Of a stretch of DNA of 64,000 bases, positions 1-8,112 are shown piece by piece. Both the position numbers and the translations under genes were made by a program. The stretch covers positions 186,001-250,000 of the forward strand of contig NZ_JAGIYY010000002.1 of NCBI RefSeq assembly GCF_017813335.1. The letters are read 5' to 3'. How positions within the stretch are numbered: the first letter of the stretch is position 1; each line of letters starts with the position of its first letter. The stretch comes from Tianweitania sediminis (lineage in GTDB: Bacteria > Pseudomonadota > Alphaproteobacteria > Rhizobiales > Rhizobiaceae). Below the pieces are notes generated by a model. The model did no database searches and was not told where the DNA came from. It was given only the letters and a program-made list of their open reading frames with translations.

Positions 1-177
1 AATGCCGAGTTCGTCGAAGAAGCTCTGCGACATCGCCTGGTCGTAGTGCTGGCCGGTATGAACGAGGCGCGCGCGCAGGTGCCCCCCTGCCGCACGATGC
101 GCCTCAAGTGCCGCCATGATGGCGGCGATCTTGATGAAGTTCGGCCGCGCGCCGGCAATCACGTCGATGAGCGTCAT
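1..177 (-). CDS. wecB: UDP-N-acetylglucosamine 2-epimerase, N-terminal part (runs off the left edge)
   Basis: Only the first 59 codons are present, read leftward from an ATG at 177. The peptide opens MTLIDVIAGARPNFIKIAAI, the nucleotide-binding N-terminus of non-hydrolysing UDP-GlcNAc 2-epimerases, and continues with the family pattern LVHTGQHYDQAMSQSFF. The family makes UDP-ManNAc from UDP-GlcNAc in the cytoplasm as a sugar donor for surface glycans. The start lies 7 bases after the stop of the two-domain oxidoreductase on the same strand, so the two are probably co-transcribed. The active-site half is outside the window, so integrity cannot be judged. Confidence 0.85.
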   Translation of the reverse strand, partial: MTLIDVIAGARPNFIKIAAIMAALEAHRAAGGHLRARLVHTGQHYDQAMSQSFFDELGI

Positions 178-184
178 GAACGGA

Positions 185-2290
185 TTACCGGCGCAGGGTC
201 TCGGCAAGGTCGAGCGTCACGCGCGCGACCTCAAACAGTTCCTCGGCGGGAATAGGCTCCGGGCCGTTGTTGCGGATCGCCTGCAGAAAGGCCGCTGCGC
301 ACCCATCCTGGCCCTTGTTCTGCCGCCAAAGGGGCATCGGCCGTACGGCGGGACGTCCAAAGCTGCGGATGCGGCGGAAGTTGTCGATGACGGTGATGGT
401 ACCGTCGCAGAACACTTCGAGCCGCTCCTTCGGAAAAGTGCTGGCGCCATTGGCAAGGTAATGCACGGTTCCGGTGCAGCCGTTCGTGAAGGCAAGCTGC
501 AGCGTGGCGACATCGCCGCGGCCGCAAGCGCTTGCCTGCGTAATCGGAGCTCCTGCCAGATGGCGCAGGAGATCCACGAAGTGGCAGGCTTCGCCGGTGA
601 TGCGCCCGCCTTCTTCGTCTTGTTGCGTCCAGTGGCTGGCAGGAACGATGCCGGCATTGACGGTCATTATGAGGGTTGCCGGACCGCTGCGCCGAACAAG
701 CGTCTGCTTCACGGCCGCAACATGCGGGGCGAACCGACGGTTGAAACCGACGGTGAGCAGCGGCGGTTGTGACAGGCCGCGGCTTGCGGTCCATGCCTCT
801 TGCACGGACGCAAGACCTTCGCGATCTACAGCAAGGGGCTTTTCAACAAAGACATGCTTGCCAGCGTTTAGAGCCGCGGCAACCAGTGCCGCGTGGGAGG
901 AATGACGCGTGGCGATCACAACCGCTTCGACGGCGGCGTTGTGCAGCAGCGCCTCCACGCTTGTGCCCGCATGATGGAAACCGAACCTGCGCTGGGCGTG
1001 GAGTGCGGCAAGACCGTTGCGCGCCACGACCTCATGAAATGATGCGTCCGCGCGCTTGAATGCTGGGAGCAGGGTCCGCATCGCATAATCCCCAGCACCG
1101 ATGACCCCGACCGCGGGATTTCTTCCGGGCGAGGGTGGGCGAAACGGCACCACTTGGGGGGCGAGGGGTTTTGGCTCCTGCTGCCGCTCGGGATAGCTGA
1201 GCAGGATCCCGAGCGAGGGCGCCGCACTGTCCACCAACTCGTAGGCCGCTTCCGCCTGATCGATGGCGAAGCGATGGGAAATCAGCGGTTCCAGCTGCAG
1301 TTGGCCGGCCGCCATGGTGTCGAGGGCAGCTTCGAAGTTGCGCTGAGCAGTCCAGCGCACGAAAGGGGCAGGGTAATCCTGGCCGGCTTCTTCATAGGCT
1401 GGATCATGCCGGCCGGGCCCGTAGGAGCACGATACCTGGAACGACAGTTCTTTCTCGTAGAAGTCTGCCCGATCGAGCTGCAGCCCACTCACGCCCACAA
1501 GCACGATCCGCCCGCGTTTGCGTGACATCGTGGCTGCGAGGCGCACCGGATCGCTGCTGCGGGTGGCGGCTGCAATCACCACCGCGTCGATTCCGCGAGC
1601 TCGCGAAAAAGCCTGTGCAACAGGCAAGGGAGCCTGGCTTCCCAGTGTGACCGTTTCGGCGCCGAACTGCGCGGCCAGCGCGACGCGCGCAGGATCGAAG
1701 TCGAGGCCGAGCACGCGGCACCCCTGGGCGTGCAGCAGTTGCACCGTCAGCAAACCGACGAGCCCGAGGCCGATCACGGCCACGCACTCACCGAATGTGG
1801 GCTGCGCGAGGCGCAGCCCTTGTAAAGCGATGGCCGTGATCACCGTGAAGGCGGCTTGATCATCGCTCACGGCATCTGGAACGCGCGCGCAAAGCGTCGC
1901 GGGCACGGAAATGATCTCGGCATGGCTGCCGTTGGACGCAATGCGGTCGCCGACGCGCCATTCGCTGGTACCTGGGCCGGCATCAACCACGGTTCCGACG
2001 TTGCAGTAGCCTAGGGCAAGCGGGCGGTCGAGCTTGGCGCGAACCGCATCCAGCGTCGACAGCACGCCATCCGTACGCGCCTTGGCGATCACGTCGCGAA
2101 GCCGTTCCGGCTGGGCGCGGGCCTTGCCGATCAGCCCGGCCTTGCCGAACGACACCAGCATGCGCTCCGTACCAGGCGAAATGAGACTGCGGCTTGAGCG
2201 GACAAGAAGATGATTGCGCCTGAGGGCAGGTGCAGGAGCATCGGCCACCTCCGTGCGGCCATCGCCCAGATGCTGAACAACCATCTTCAT
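185..2290 (-). CDS. Two-domain oxidoreductase: zinc-type alcohol dehydrogenase-like domain fused to Gfo/Idh/MocA domain
   Basis: This 701-residue protein joins two NAD(P)-dependent modules. The N-terminal half resembles medium-chain dehydrogenases, with a Rossmann glycine motif (VIGLGLVGLL) followed by an acidic residue in LGLDFDPAR. The C-terminal half is Gfo/Idh/MocA-like, with VGVIGAGDYA and the signature VFVEKPLAVD. Such fusions occur in O-antigen and exopolysaccharide loci beside UDP-GlcNAc epimerases and presumably oxidise or reduce a nucleotide sugar; the substrate cannot be read here. I chose the ATG at 2290 (MKMVVQHL) because the reading frame upstream is low-complexity and unlike the family. 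wecB follows 7 bases downstream. The divergent region upstream is shared with the flippase gene. Confidence 0.85.
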   Translation of the reverse strand: MKMVVQHLGDGRTEVADAPAPALRRNHLLVRSSRSLISPGTERMLVSFGKAGLIGKARAQPERLRDVIAKARTDGVLSTLDAVRAKLDRPLALGYCNVGTVVDAGPGTSEWRVGDRIASNGSHAEIISVPATLCARVPDAVSDDQAAFTVITAIALQGLRLAQPTFGECVAVIGLGLVGLLTVQLLHAQGCRVLGLDFDPARVALAAQFGAETVTLGSQAPLPVAQAFSRARGIDAVVIAAATRSSDPVRLAATMSRKRGRIVLVGVSGLQLDRADFYEKELSFQVSCSYGPGRHDPAYEEAGQDYPAPFVRWTAQRNFEAALDTMAAGQLQLEPLISHRFAIDQAEAAYELVDSAAPSLGILLSYPERQQEPKPLAPQVVPFRPPSPGRNPAVGVIGAGDYAMRTLLPAFKRADASFHEVVARNGLAALHAQRRFGFHHAGTSVEALLHNAAVEAVVIATRHSSHAALVAAALNAGKHVFVEKPLAVDREGLASVQEAWTASRGLSQPPLLTVGFNRRFAPHVAAVKQTLVRRSGPATLIMTVNAGIVPASHWTQQDEEGGRITGEACHFVDLLRHLAGAPITQASACGRGDVATLQLAFTNGCTGTVHYLANGASTFPKERLEVFCDGTITVIDNFRRIRSFGRPAVRPMPLWRQNKGQDGCAAAFLQAIRNNGPEPIPAEELFEVARVTLDLAETLRR

Positions 2291-2332
2291 GTTACGCAAG
2301 GCCCCCCGGCCACGGCAATACGCGCCGTCAAG

Positions 2333-2349
2333 AATTGCTATATGCAATT
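2333..2349. promoter_or_regulatory. Dyad AATTGC-TATAT-GCAATT in the divergent oxidoreductase/flippase intergenic region
   Basis: A perfect 6-base inverted repeat with a 5-base AT spacer lies 43 bases upstream of the oxidoreductase start. It is followed by two further TGCAA half-site-like words (around 2353-2364). The 238-base gap between divergent genes is unusually AT-rich for this window, which fits a promoter/operator. The binding protein is unknown. Confidence 0.4.
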
Positions 2350-2528
2350 GTGTGCAACTGCAAGTATGCTGAAAAGCAAAGAAGAAGTGCAGCCCTGTTG
2401 TTGTTCTGCGCGTGACTTCGAAATGCTTTGGGGTGCGATATGTATCCAATGATCTACCAGTCGCGTCGCGCGTCGGAGCGCCTCCATGCCACCTATGGCG
2501 TTCAGCGGTTGAGCGAGCGTTCCTGATC

Positions 2529-4028
2529 ATGCTTGCGCGGGTCAGCCGCAACTTCGCCGTTCAGATCCTCGCGCTCGTGTTGATGATCGTCGAGCGCGTC
2601 GTCGCCGTTGGCCTTCTGGTCCAGGCCTGGGGGCCCAATGGCTATGCTGACTGGGCGATCCTGCTGTCCATCACCGGTTTGCTTCAACTGGGTGAGCTTG
2701 GCCTCAACGTCTACAACGGCAACGTCTGGCAGCGAAACCACGCCGCCGGCGATCACGCCGGGTCGGATCGAATGCTGGCCACCGCACTCGGCAACGCGCT
2801 TGTTCAAGGCATTGTTCTGCTTGCGCTGGCACTGGTCTTTCTCGCTTTGGTCGACCTGCCCTCGGCGCTGAACCTTTCGACAGAAGAAGGCGCGTCAGAT
2901 GTTTTTGTGATGCTCAGCCTGTTCACCATCTTGATGGTGATGCGAGGCAGCATCTCGCAGCTTTACCGAGGCCATGGGCTCTATGTGAGAGGCAGTATCG
3001 TGGCGCTCCTTGGAACGGCCGCACTGCTTGGGAGTACTGCTCTTGCGATCAGTGTTGACGCGGGTCCCGTTGCCCTGGCTGCCGCTTATCTCGCCTGCCA
3101 GATCGTCTTCGGCATCGGGCTGGCCGTTTGGGACCTCCGTCGCTCGCTGCCTCACTTGCACTGGCGAGTGGCCCGGCCAAGCTGGCGAGCGTTCCTTCCC
3201 ATCTGGAAGGATGCGCGCTGGCTTGCGGTGGAGCAATGCGCGCCTGTTGCCTGGTTGCAGTTGCCTGTGCTGGCAATGGGCATTGCGGGCCTCGGTGGCC
3301 CTGCTCTTGTGGCCTTCCTGTTGATCCGCACCTTGGCGGGATTTGCCAAGCAGGTCGCCACGATGCTGTCGATTGCCGTCGGCATCGAGATTGCGGGCGG
3401 CGCGACATCCAGTGCCGCCGATACCAGCCGTTTGAGCGCATTGGGTCGGTTTCTGGCTGCGACCTCTGCGGCTGCCGGTGTTGGGTTGATCCTGTTCGGA
3501 GAGGCCATTCTGTCCATCTGGACCGGCGGCACGGTGCCTTTCGATCTACTTGTTGCGGTGTGGCTCGGCTGCGGGATCGTGGTGTCCGCGATTGCGCAGC
3601 CGATCGCGAAGTACCTTGCCTTCACCAACCGCGCTCGGCCGAACGCCCTTGCCTGGATCGTCCAGCTTGCCATCGGACTAAGCGCAATGGCGCTCGCAAT
3701 GCCCACCTATGGCATTGTTGGCGCAGCTGCGGCCCTGGCGCTCGGGGAAGGCGTCGGGATGGGGCTGGTTCTGCCCGTGCTCGCCCGCCGCGAACTGCGG
3801 GGGCCACTCGCGCCATATTACCGCGCCTGCGTGCTCGGAGGAATTGGAAGCGCAGGCTGGTGCGGCTTTGTCGGCCTGCTGCTTCCTCCTGCATCACCCA
3901 GCCTGGAAGCGATGTTGTGGATCCTGTTCGCCGCTGTACCCGTCATGATTGTCGCGTCCCCTTCCACTTTGCGGCGACACGCGAAGCTTCGCTGGCAGCA
4001 GATCTTCCAACAGCGGCAGCAGGCGTGA
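2529..4028 (+). CDS. Wzx-like polysaccharide flippase (MATE/MOP superfamily membrane protein)
   Basis: This 499-residue, very hydrophobic protein has roughly twelve predicted membrane segments spread over its whole length and an early amphipathic start (MLARVSRNFAVQILALVLM), the profile of polysaccharide flippases. These move undecaprenyl-linked repeat units across the inner membrane. The open frame extends back to 2412, but those 39 residues are non-hydrophobic and not family-like, so I prefer the ATG at 2529. The location among glycosyltransferases and a Wzy-like polymerase supports the role. Its last 135 bases overlap the 3' end of the convergent GT4 gene. Family assignment rests on topology and context rather than a diagnostic motif. 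Confidence 0.75.
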   Translation: MLARVSRNFAVQILALVLMIVERVVAVGLLVQAWGPNGYADWAILLSITGLLQLGELGLNVYNGNVWQRNHAAGDHAGSDRMLATALGNALVQGIVLLALALVFLALVDLPSALNLSTEEGASDVFVMLSLFTILMVMRGSISQLYRGHGLYVRGSIVALLGTAALLGSTALAISVDAGPVALAAAYLACQIVFGIGLAVWDLRRSLPHLHWRVARPSWRAFLPIWKDARWLAVEQCAPVAWLQLPVLAMGIAGLGGPALVAFLLIRTLAGFAKQVATMLSIAVGIEIAGGATSSAADTSRLSALGRFLAATSAAAGVGLILFGEAILSIWTGGTVPFDLLVAVWLGCGIVVSAIAQPIAKYLAFTNRARPNALAWIVQLAIGLSAMALAMPTYGIVGAAAALALGEGVGMGLVLPVLARRELRGPLAPYYRACVLGGIGSAGWCGFVGLLLPPASPSLEAMLWILFAAVPVMIVASPSTLRRHAKLRWQQIFQQRQQA

Positions 4029-5021
4029 CCGCAACGCGCTGTATCGGTATTGGTCAAGCCAACGAGCCTGCGCGGCACGCCCCATTTTCGTTCGCAGCAC
4101 GGGGTCACCCAGGAGCCGGATGATGGCAGCCGCAAGCGTGCCGGGCTTTGAAAGATCCACGCACGCTCCCGTCACGCCGTCGACGTTGACCTCCTGACCT
4201 GCGTCCTGCGTGCTCGTGATCACCGGAACGCCGTGTCGCATGGCTTCGACGTAAACGAGGCCAAAGCCTTCGCCGCGCGAGGGCATCGCAAACAAGCCCG
4301 CACGTGCCCACAGGTCATCCAGCGCGCGGGATGGGACGAACCCGAGGGCGTCAATGGAGGCTGCAACGGGAGATGCGGCGATCCTTGCTTGGAGCGCGGG
4401 GAGACCTGAGCCTGTGCCGGCAATCGTCAATCGCGCCTCGGGAAGGGCGGCCACGACAGAGGGCCAGATGTCGACGGTGAGATCGTGACCCTTGTAGTTC
4501 TCCTCCGCGTCGATCCGGCCGACCATCAGCACAAGCGGCTCTTTGGCCGTTGTCGCCGTTTGCGGCGGCGTGTCCTCCTCCGTTCCGAGCGAACACACAC
4601 GTGCGGCAGGAAGAGAGCCGTGCAGGGCTTCGAAGCGAAGCAGGGAATGCTGCGACACCGCCAGCACGCGATCTGCCCTTCGCAGGGCAGTTAGTCCGCT
4701 TGGACGCAGCGCCTCCCAGGCTTCCGCGCCATGCAACCAGACAACGTGAGGACGGCGCGGCCAGTGCGGATGGACGCGCGCCAAACTCGCGCTGTCATAG
4801 ATGCACAGATCTCCCCGCCAGCCTTCCCACTGCGTTTTCAAAAGGAAGCGGGCGCGACTTCCCCCGGCACCGAAGGTTCCGTCTTGCTGCACCCCGTCGA
4901 GATAGGTGACGATCCGCACGTCATGGCCGGCTTCCCCGAGGACCCGCGCAGTCAACCGTGCCACCTTCGCGATGCCGCCGCCTGGCTGGAGCGTGGCCGT
5001 GCCGATGAGGATCCGAGCCAT
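3894..5021 (-). CDS. Family 4 glycosyltransferase
   Basis: The protein has 375 residues. The start MARILIGTATLQPGGGIAKVAR carries the glycine-rich acceptor-side loop of GT-B enzymes. Later VLMVGRIDAEENYKGHD and the donor-site block MPSRGEGFGLVYVEAMRHGVPVI match GT4 transferases, including the E-x7-E arrangement. It should transfer a sugar from a nucleotide donor in the cytoplasm during repeat-unit assembly. The ATG at 5021 shares a base with the TGA of the upstream methyltransferase (TGATG), implying translational coupling. The charged C-terminal tail of about 40 residues is encoded antisense to the end of the flippase gene. Donor and acceptor sugars are unknown. Confidence 0.88.
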   Translation of the reverse strand: MARILIGTATLQPGGGIAKVARLTARVLGEAGHDVRIVTYLDGVQQDGTFGAGGSRARFLLKTQWEGWRGDLCIYDSASLARVHPHWPRRPHVVWLHGAEAWEALRPSGLTALRRADRVLAVSQHSLLRFEALHGSLPAARVCSLGTEEDTPPQTATTAKEPLVLMVGRIDAEENYKGHDLTVDIWPSVVAALPEARLTIAGTGSGLPALQARIAASPVAASIDALGFVPSRALDDLWARAGLFAMPSRGEGFGLVYVEAMRHGVPVITSTQDAGQEVNVDGVTGACVDLSKPGTLAAAIIRLLGDPVLRTKMGRAAQARWLDQYRYSALRSRLLPLLEDLLPAKLRVSPQSGRGRDNHDGYSGEQDPQHRFQAG

Positions 5022-5713
5022 CAGCGGCGGTGCCGGCAGGCCAGAACAACAAGCGTGTCGGAGAAGCGTGCCGCCCCGAGCGCGCGCAACACCGGTGAAA
5101 GCACCGGTGCCGGCGCGTAGTAGACCGTTTCCATTACCTCCAGGTTCCGCTGCGCCAGTTCTCTCTGCAGCGCTTCCAAGGCGATGATGTGCCGGACATG
5201 CCGCCGGTAGCGCGGCCATCCGCAAAGGCGAAACATGAGCCGCTCGGCATGGCGGTAGACGCTGTGGGAATTCGGCACCGAGAACAACAACATGCCGTCA
5301 TGAGCCAGCGCCGAAACGAGTGTGTCGACGGTGCCCCAGAAATCGTCGACATATTCCAGCACGCTGGAACAAAGCACCAGATCGAAGGGCGCCTCTTGCG
5401 CCAGTACCCGTTCGTCGATCATCGCAAGACGCAGCACCACATGAGCGAGCCCTTCGATGGCTATGCGCCGGCGCGCAAGGTCCAGCATGGCCGCGCTTCC
5501 ATCGACTGCCAGCACATGCGCAGCGTGTTCAGCCGCTACCGCGGTGAGCACGCCGGACCCACAACCGGCGTCCAGCACCCGTGCCCCTGCCGGTGCGTAA
5601 CGGGAGATCAGGCGGCTCCACACCATCTTGCGCTCGCGAAAGCCGCGCGCCCGCGTGTAAGCGGCGTCGAACCGGTCGGCTATCCCGTCATGCCAGGCAA
5701 CGGCGTCGCTCAT
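5021..5713 (-). CDS. Class I SAM-dependent methyltransferase
   Basis: The 230-residue protein has motif I VLDAGCGSGVLTAVA near residue 50, an acidic residue after the second strand (VLAVDGSAAML) and a motif IV-like FDLVLCSSVLEYV. It probably methylates a sugar or lipid-linked glycan, judging only by context. It is the third gene of a four-gene minus-strand set (methyltransferase, polymerase, this gene, GT4). Its ATG at 5713 overlaps the polymerase stop (ATGA), and its TGA overlaps the GT4 start. UbiG-like chemistry cannot be excluded, but no ubiquinone gene is nearby. Confidence 0.85.
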   Translation of the reverse strand: MSDAVAWHDGIADRFDAAYTRARGFRERKMVWSRLISRYAPAGARVLDAGCGSGVLTAVAAEHAAHVLAVDGSAAMLDLARRRIAIEGLAHVVLRLAMIDERVLAQEAPFDLVLCSSVLEYVDDFWGTVDTLVSALAHDGMLLFSVPNSHSVYRHAERLMFRLCGWPRYRRHVRHIIALEALQRELAQRNLEVMETVYYAPAPVLSPVLRALGAARFSDTLVVLACRHRR

Positions 5714-7185
5714 GCTGCTTGCGCTCCGCGCGCTCGCCGAATGGAGGATCCGCCCCCAACGTCGCGAACAATCGCCGTGAGGAGGGTCGCTCCTGGGTAT
5801 ACCGCAGCGATGGTCAACAGGCTTGCGCCGACGTCCCCGGCAAGCAGCCCGTCCATGCGAGCGCCCATATACATGCCGAGGAACACGGCAGGGAAATGCA
5901 GCCACTGGCCGTGGGTCAGGGTCCAAAAGGCATAGCGTCCGGTCGCAAAGAAGATCAGGCCAAGCGGGACCATGACCAGCGGGACACCCGCCCAGCCGAG
6001 ATTCCAATAGGCTTCCGCAAAGTAGCCCATCCAGGTGGACGAGGTTTCTGAACCCGTGAGAAGGATTGTGTAGTCCCGCCCCATGTCGAACAACGGCTTG
6101 TCCGGCCACAGGACGCGGGGAACAAGGAGATAAGGCAGATATGTCAGCGAGTTGCCGGCTTGTCCGGAATCGAAAAGCGAAAGCGCGGGAGCGGCCGCAT
6201 GGACATAGGCGATGCGCAGCAGGCTTCCTTGGAGCTCGTCGTGCCGTTCGTTTGGCCCGTGCGCGGCGAAGTCGGAAAGGATGCCCAGGCGCTCGGCAAA
6301 TGAAGCAGTATGAATGGTGCCATACCGATCGGCCAGCTGTGCCCGACCATCCATGGTGGCCATCTGCAGGAAGGGGAAGGTAGCGACAGCCAAGGCGACC
6401 GCCAGGAAAAGGCGACGCAGCGAAAAGCGATGCTGCAGCACGGCGATGCCGAACATCAAGACTGGCAGCAGCGCGTCGGCCTTTGAGAAGCGAAGGAGAC
6501 CCGCAAAAGCATCCGCCGCAACGAAAAGAAGCACGAGCGCGAGCCAGCGCGGATTGTTGCGCAGGCACCAGAGCGTGGCAAGAAAGGTGGCTACGGGAGC
6601 AAGCCACACGAGTTGCGTCAGCAGCCCCGGCAGAACGGTGTCTTCGCCCAACGCGCCCATCGCTTTGGGAAAGATAAACAGGTACTTAACGGCAAATCCC
6701 ACAGTGCCGAACAAGAAGGCGGCTACGAGCATGAGGCGGTCATTGCCGGCCGGTTTCCGAGGCAAGGCCTGTTGCGGCCACACGCGCGCGGCGGCGAACA
6801 CCGTGGACAGGATCACAAGGCTGCATGACGCTGCCAGCAGGTTGAACTTGGCGATTTCCGCTTCGGTGGCGTCGTAGAAAGCCATCAGCTCGGCATGGGT
6901 CACCTTGTTCATCAGCCCTTCGGCCACCGACCCAATGCCGAAGTAGGTCGCCGTGGCGAGGCGCATCCAGAACAAGCCGGTCCACAAGGCGAAGGGATTG
7001 CGCCGCGCCACCTGGATGGCGCCCGCGACAAGCACCGCTGCGAGCCACGGAGGTCCAACGAAGTTCACTAACGGTTGTGCGGCGACGTCGCCGAACAACC
7101 CTGCAACCAGGTAGAAGCCAACAAGGCCGGCCAGCCAAAGGAGTTCCCAAGCGGCGACGTCGCGGCCAGAACTGCAGCCCCTCAT
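5710..7185 (-). CDS. Wzy-like oligosaccharide repeat-unit polymerase
   Basis: A 491-residue multi-span membrane protein with a large soluble loop before YLPYLLVPRVLWPDKPLFDMG. The PR-x-LWP-x-KP block is characteristic of O-antigen/EPS polymerases that join lipid-linked repeat units on the periplasmic side. The chosen ATG at 7185 overlaps the TGA of the upstream methyltransferase (ATGA); the 96 residues upstream in frame are non-hydrophobic and antisense-like. It is co-encoded with methyltransferases and a GT4, and a flippase-like gene lies about 1.7 kb further on, so a complete Wzx/Wzy pathway is present. Confidence 0.82.
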   Translation of the reverse strand: MRGCSSGRDVAAWELLWLAGLVGFYLVAGLFGDVAAQPLVNFVGPPWLAAVLVAGAIQVARRNPFALWTGLFWMRLATATYFGIGSVAEGLMNKVTHAELMAFYDATEAEIAKFNLLAASCSLVILSTVFAAARVWPQQALPRKPAGNDRLMLVAAFLFGTVGFAVKYLFIFPKAMGALGEDTVLPGLLTQLVWLAPVATFLATLWCLRNNPRWLALVLLFVAADAFAGLLRFSKADALLPVLMFGIAVLQHRFSLRRLFLAVALAVATFPFLQMATMDGRAQLADRYGTIHTASFAERLGILSDFAAHGPNERHDELQGSLLRIAYVHAAAPALSLFDSGQAGNSLTYLPYLLVPRVLWPDKPLFDMGRDYTILLTGSETSSTWMGYFAEAYWNLGWAGVPLVMVPLGLIFFATGRYAFWTLTHGQWLHFPAVFLGMYMGARMDGLLAGDVGASLLTIAAVYPGATLLTAIVRDVGGGSSIRRARGAQAA

Positions 7186-7940
7186 TGCAGTCGGCCGAAG
7201 ATATTGGCGCGCATGCCGGACAAGGCATGATGCGCGTTGACTGTTCGTTCGTAGGCAACGCCCAAAAGATAGAGTGGCGCGAAGAAGCTGAGGTAAGCGG
7301 GATCGGTTTCTACCATCCGCAAGTCGCAGCTTTGGAAGCCGCTCGCGTGCGCAAGGTTCTGCAACCGCCTCCTCGTGTTGGCGCGGTAAAAGGTCGGCCA
7401 AGGCGCGTGCTGGTCTTTCGCAGCGCCCCGGACCCTGTTGGCCACGAGGTGGTGGAACCAGTGCGGTGTGCAACGAGCTGCGATCGCAACATAATGGAAA
7501 AGATTAGGAGTCCGGAAAAAGAAGCTGCCGCCGGGTTTCAGCACCCGCCGCACTTCACCGAAGAACCGGCCGGGATCTTCGACATGTTCGAGAACATAGT
7601 CGCTGAAGACCGTGTCGAAGCAGGCGTCGGGGAAGGGCAGCGTGCCGTCCGCCCCAATCAGAACCGCGGCGTCGAGTTCCTCGTTGTCTAGAACGATCGG
7701 GTCGATATCGGCGCCCACCACTTGGCGAACACGACCTTTCAGGATGCGCAGCGGATGCCCCGTCTGTGGGCCGGCACCCAGGTTCAGCACATGCATGTCC
7801 GAATGGAGCACGCTGCCAAGCCAATGGTAAAAGATGCGCGTGCCGTCGAAACGGGGCGAAGGGTAGCAGATCGCCTGGAGAGAACGCGTACTCACGCTGA
7901 ACAACAACTCGCCGGAAGAAGAACCAGTATTTCGCCGCAA
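7182..7940 (-). CDS. Class I SAM-dependent methyltransferase
   Basis: A 252-residue protein with a SAM-binding loop (VLNLGAGPQTGH), acidic strand-2 end (VVGADIDPIV) and the Methyltransf_11 pattern FDTVFSDYVLEHVEDPGRFF followed by EVRRVLKPGG. It heads the minus-strand set running into the Wzy-like polymerase and probably decorates the polysaccharide or its lipid carrier. The stop codon overlaps the polymerase start by four bases. Upstream is a 172-base divergent gap toward the DUF2793 gene. Confidence 0.85.
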   Translation of the reverse strand: MRRNTGSSSGELLFSVSTRSLQAICYPSPRFDGTRIFYHWLGSVLHSDMHVLNLGAGPQTGHPLRILKGRVRQVVGADIDPIVLDNEELDAAVLIGADGTLPFPDACFDTVFSDYVLEHVEDPGRFFGEVRRVLKPGGSFFFRTPNLFHYVAIAARCTPHWFHHLVANRVRGAAKDQHAPWPTFYRANTRRRLQNLAHASGFQSCDLRMVETDPAYLSFFAPLYLLGVAYERTVNAHHALSGMRANIFGRLQ

Positions 7941-7984
7941 GGAGAAAAGATCAACTCCTTTCGCGTGAGGCGGGTTGTAGAAAA

Positions 7985-8017
7985 AGGCGTGAACAAAATT
8001 GCGTCAACAACACGCCT
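7985..8017. repeat. Inverted repeat AGGCGTG-N19-CACGCCT between divergent genes
   Basis: A perfect 7-base inverted repeat with a 19-base AT-richer interior lies between the methyltransferase and DUF2793 starts. It could be an operator or a leader hairpin; nothing beyond the symmetry supports a function. Confidence 0.25.
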
Positions 8018-8112
8018 GAAGCGGCAGATCGCAAGCACAACGCGGAGAAGTTCATCCACGGGTGGAGAAACGCGCGGCATCTTGAAGAACAGGTGACGCA
8101 GGAACCCTTCCC

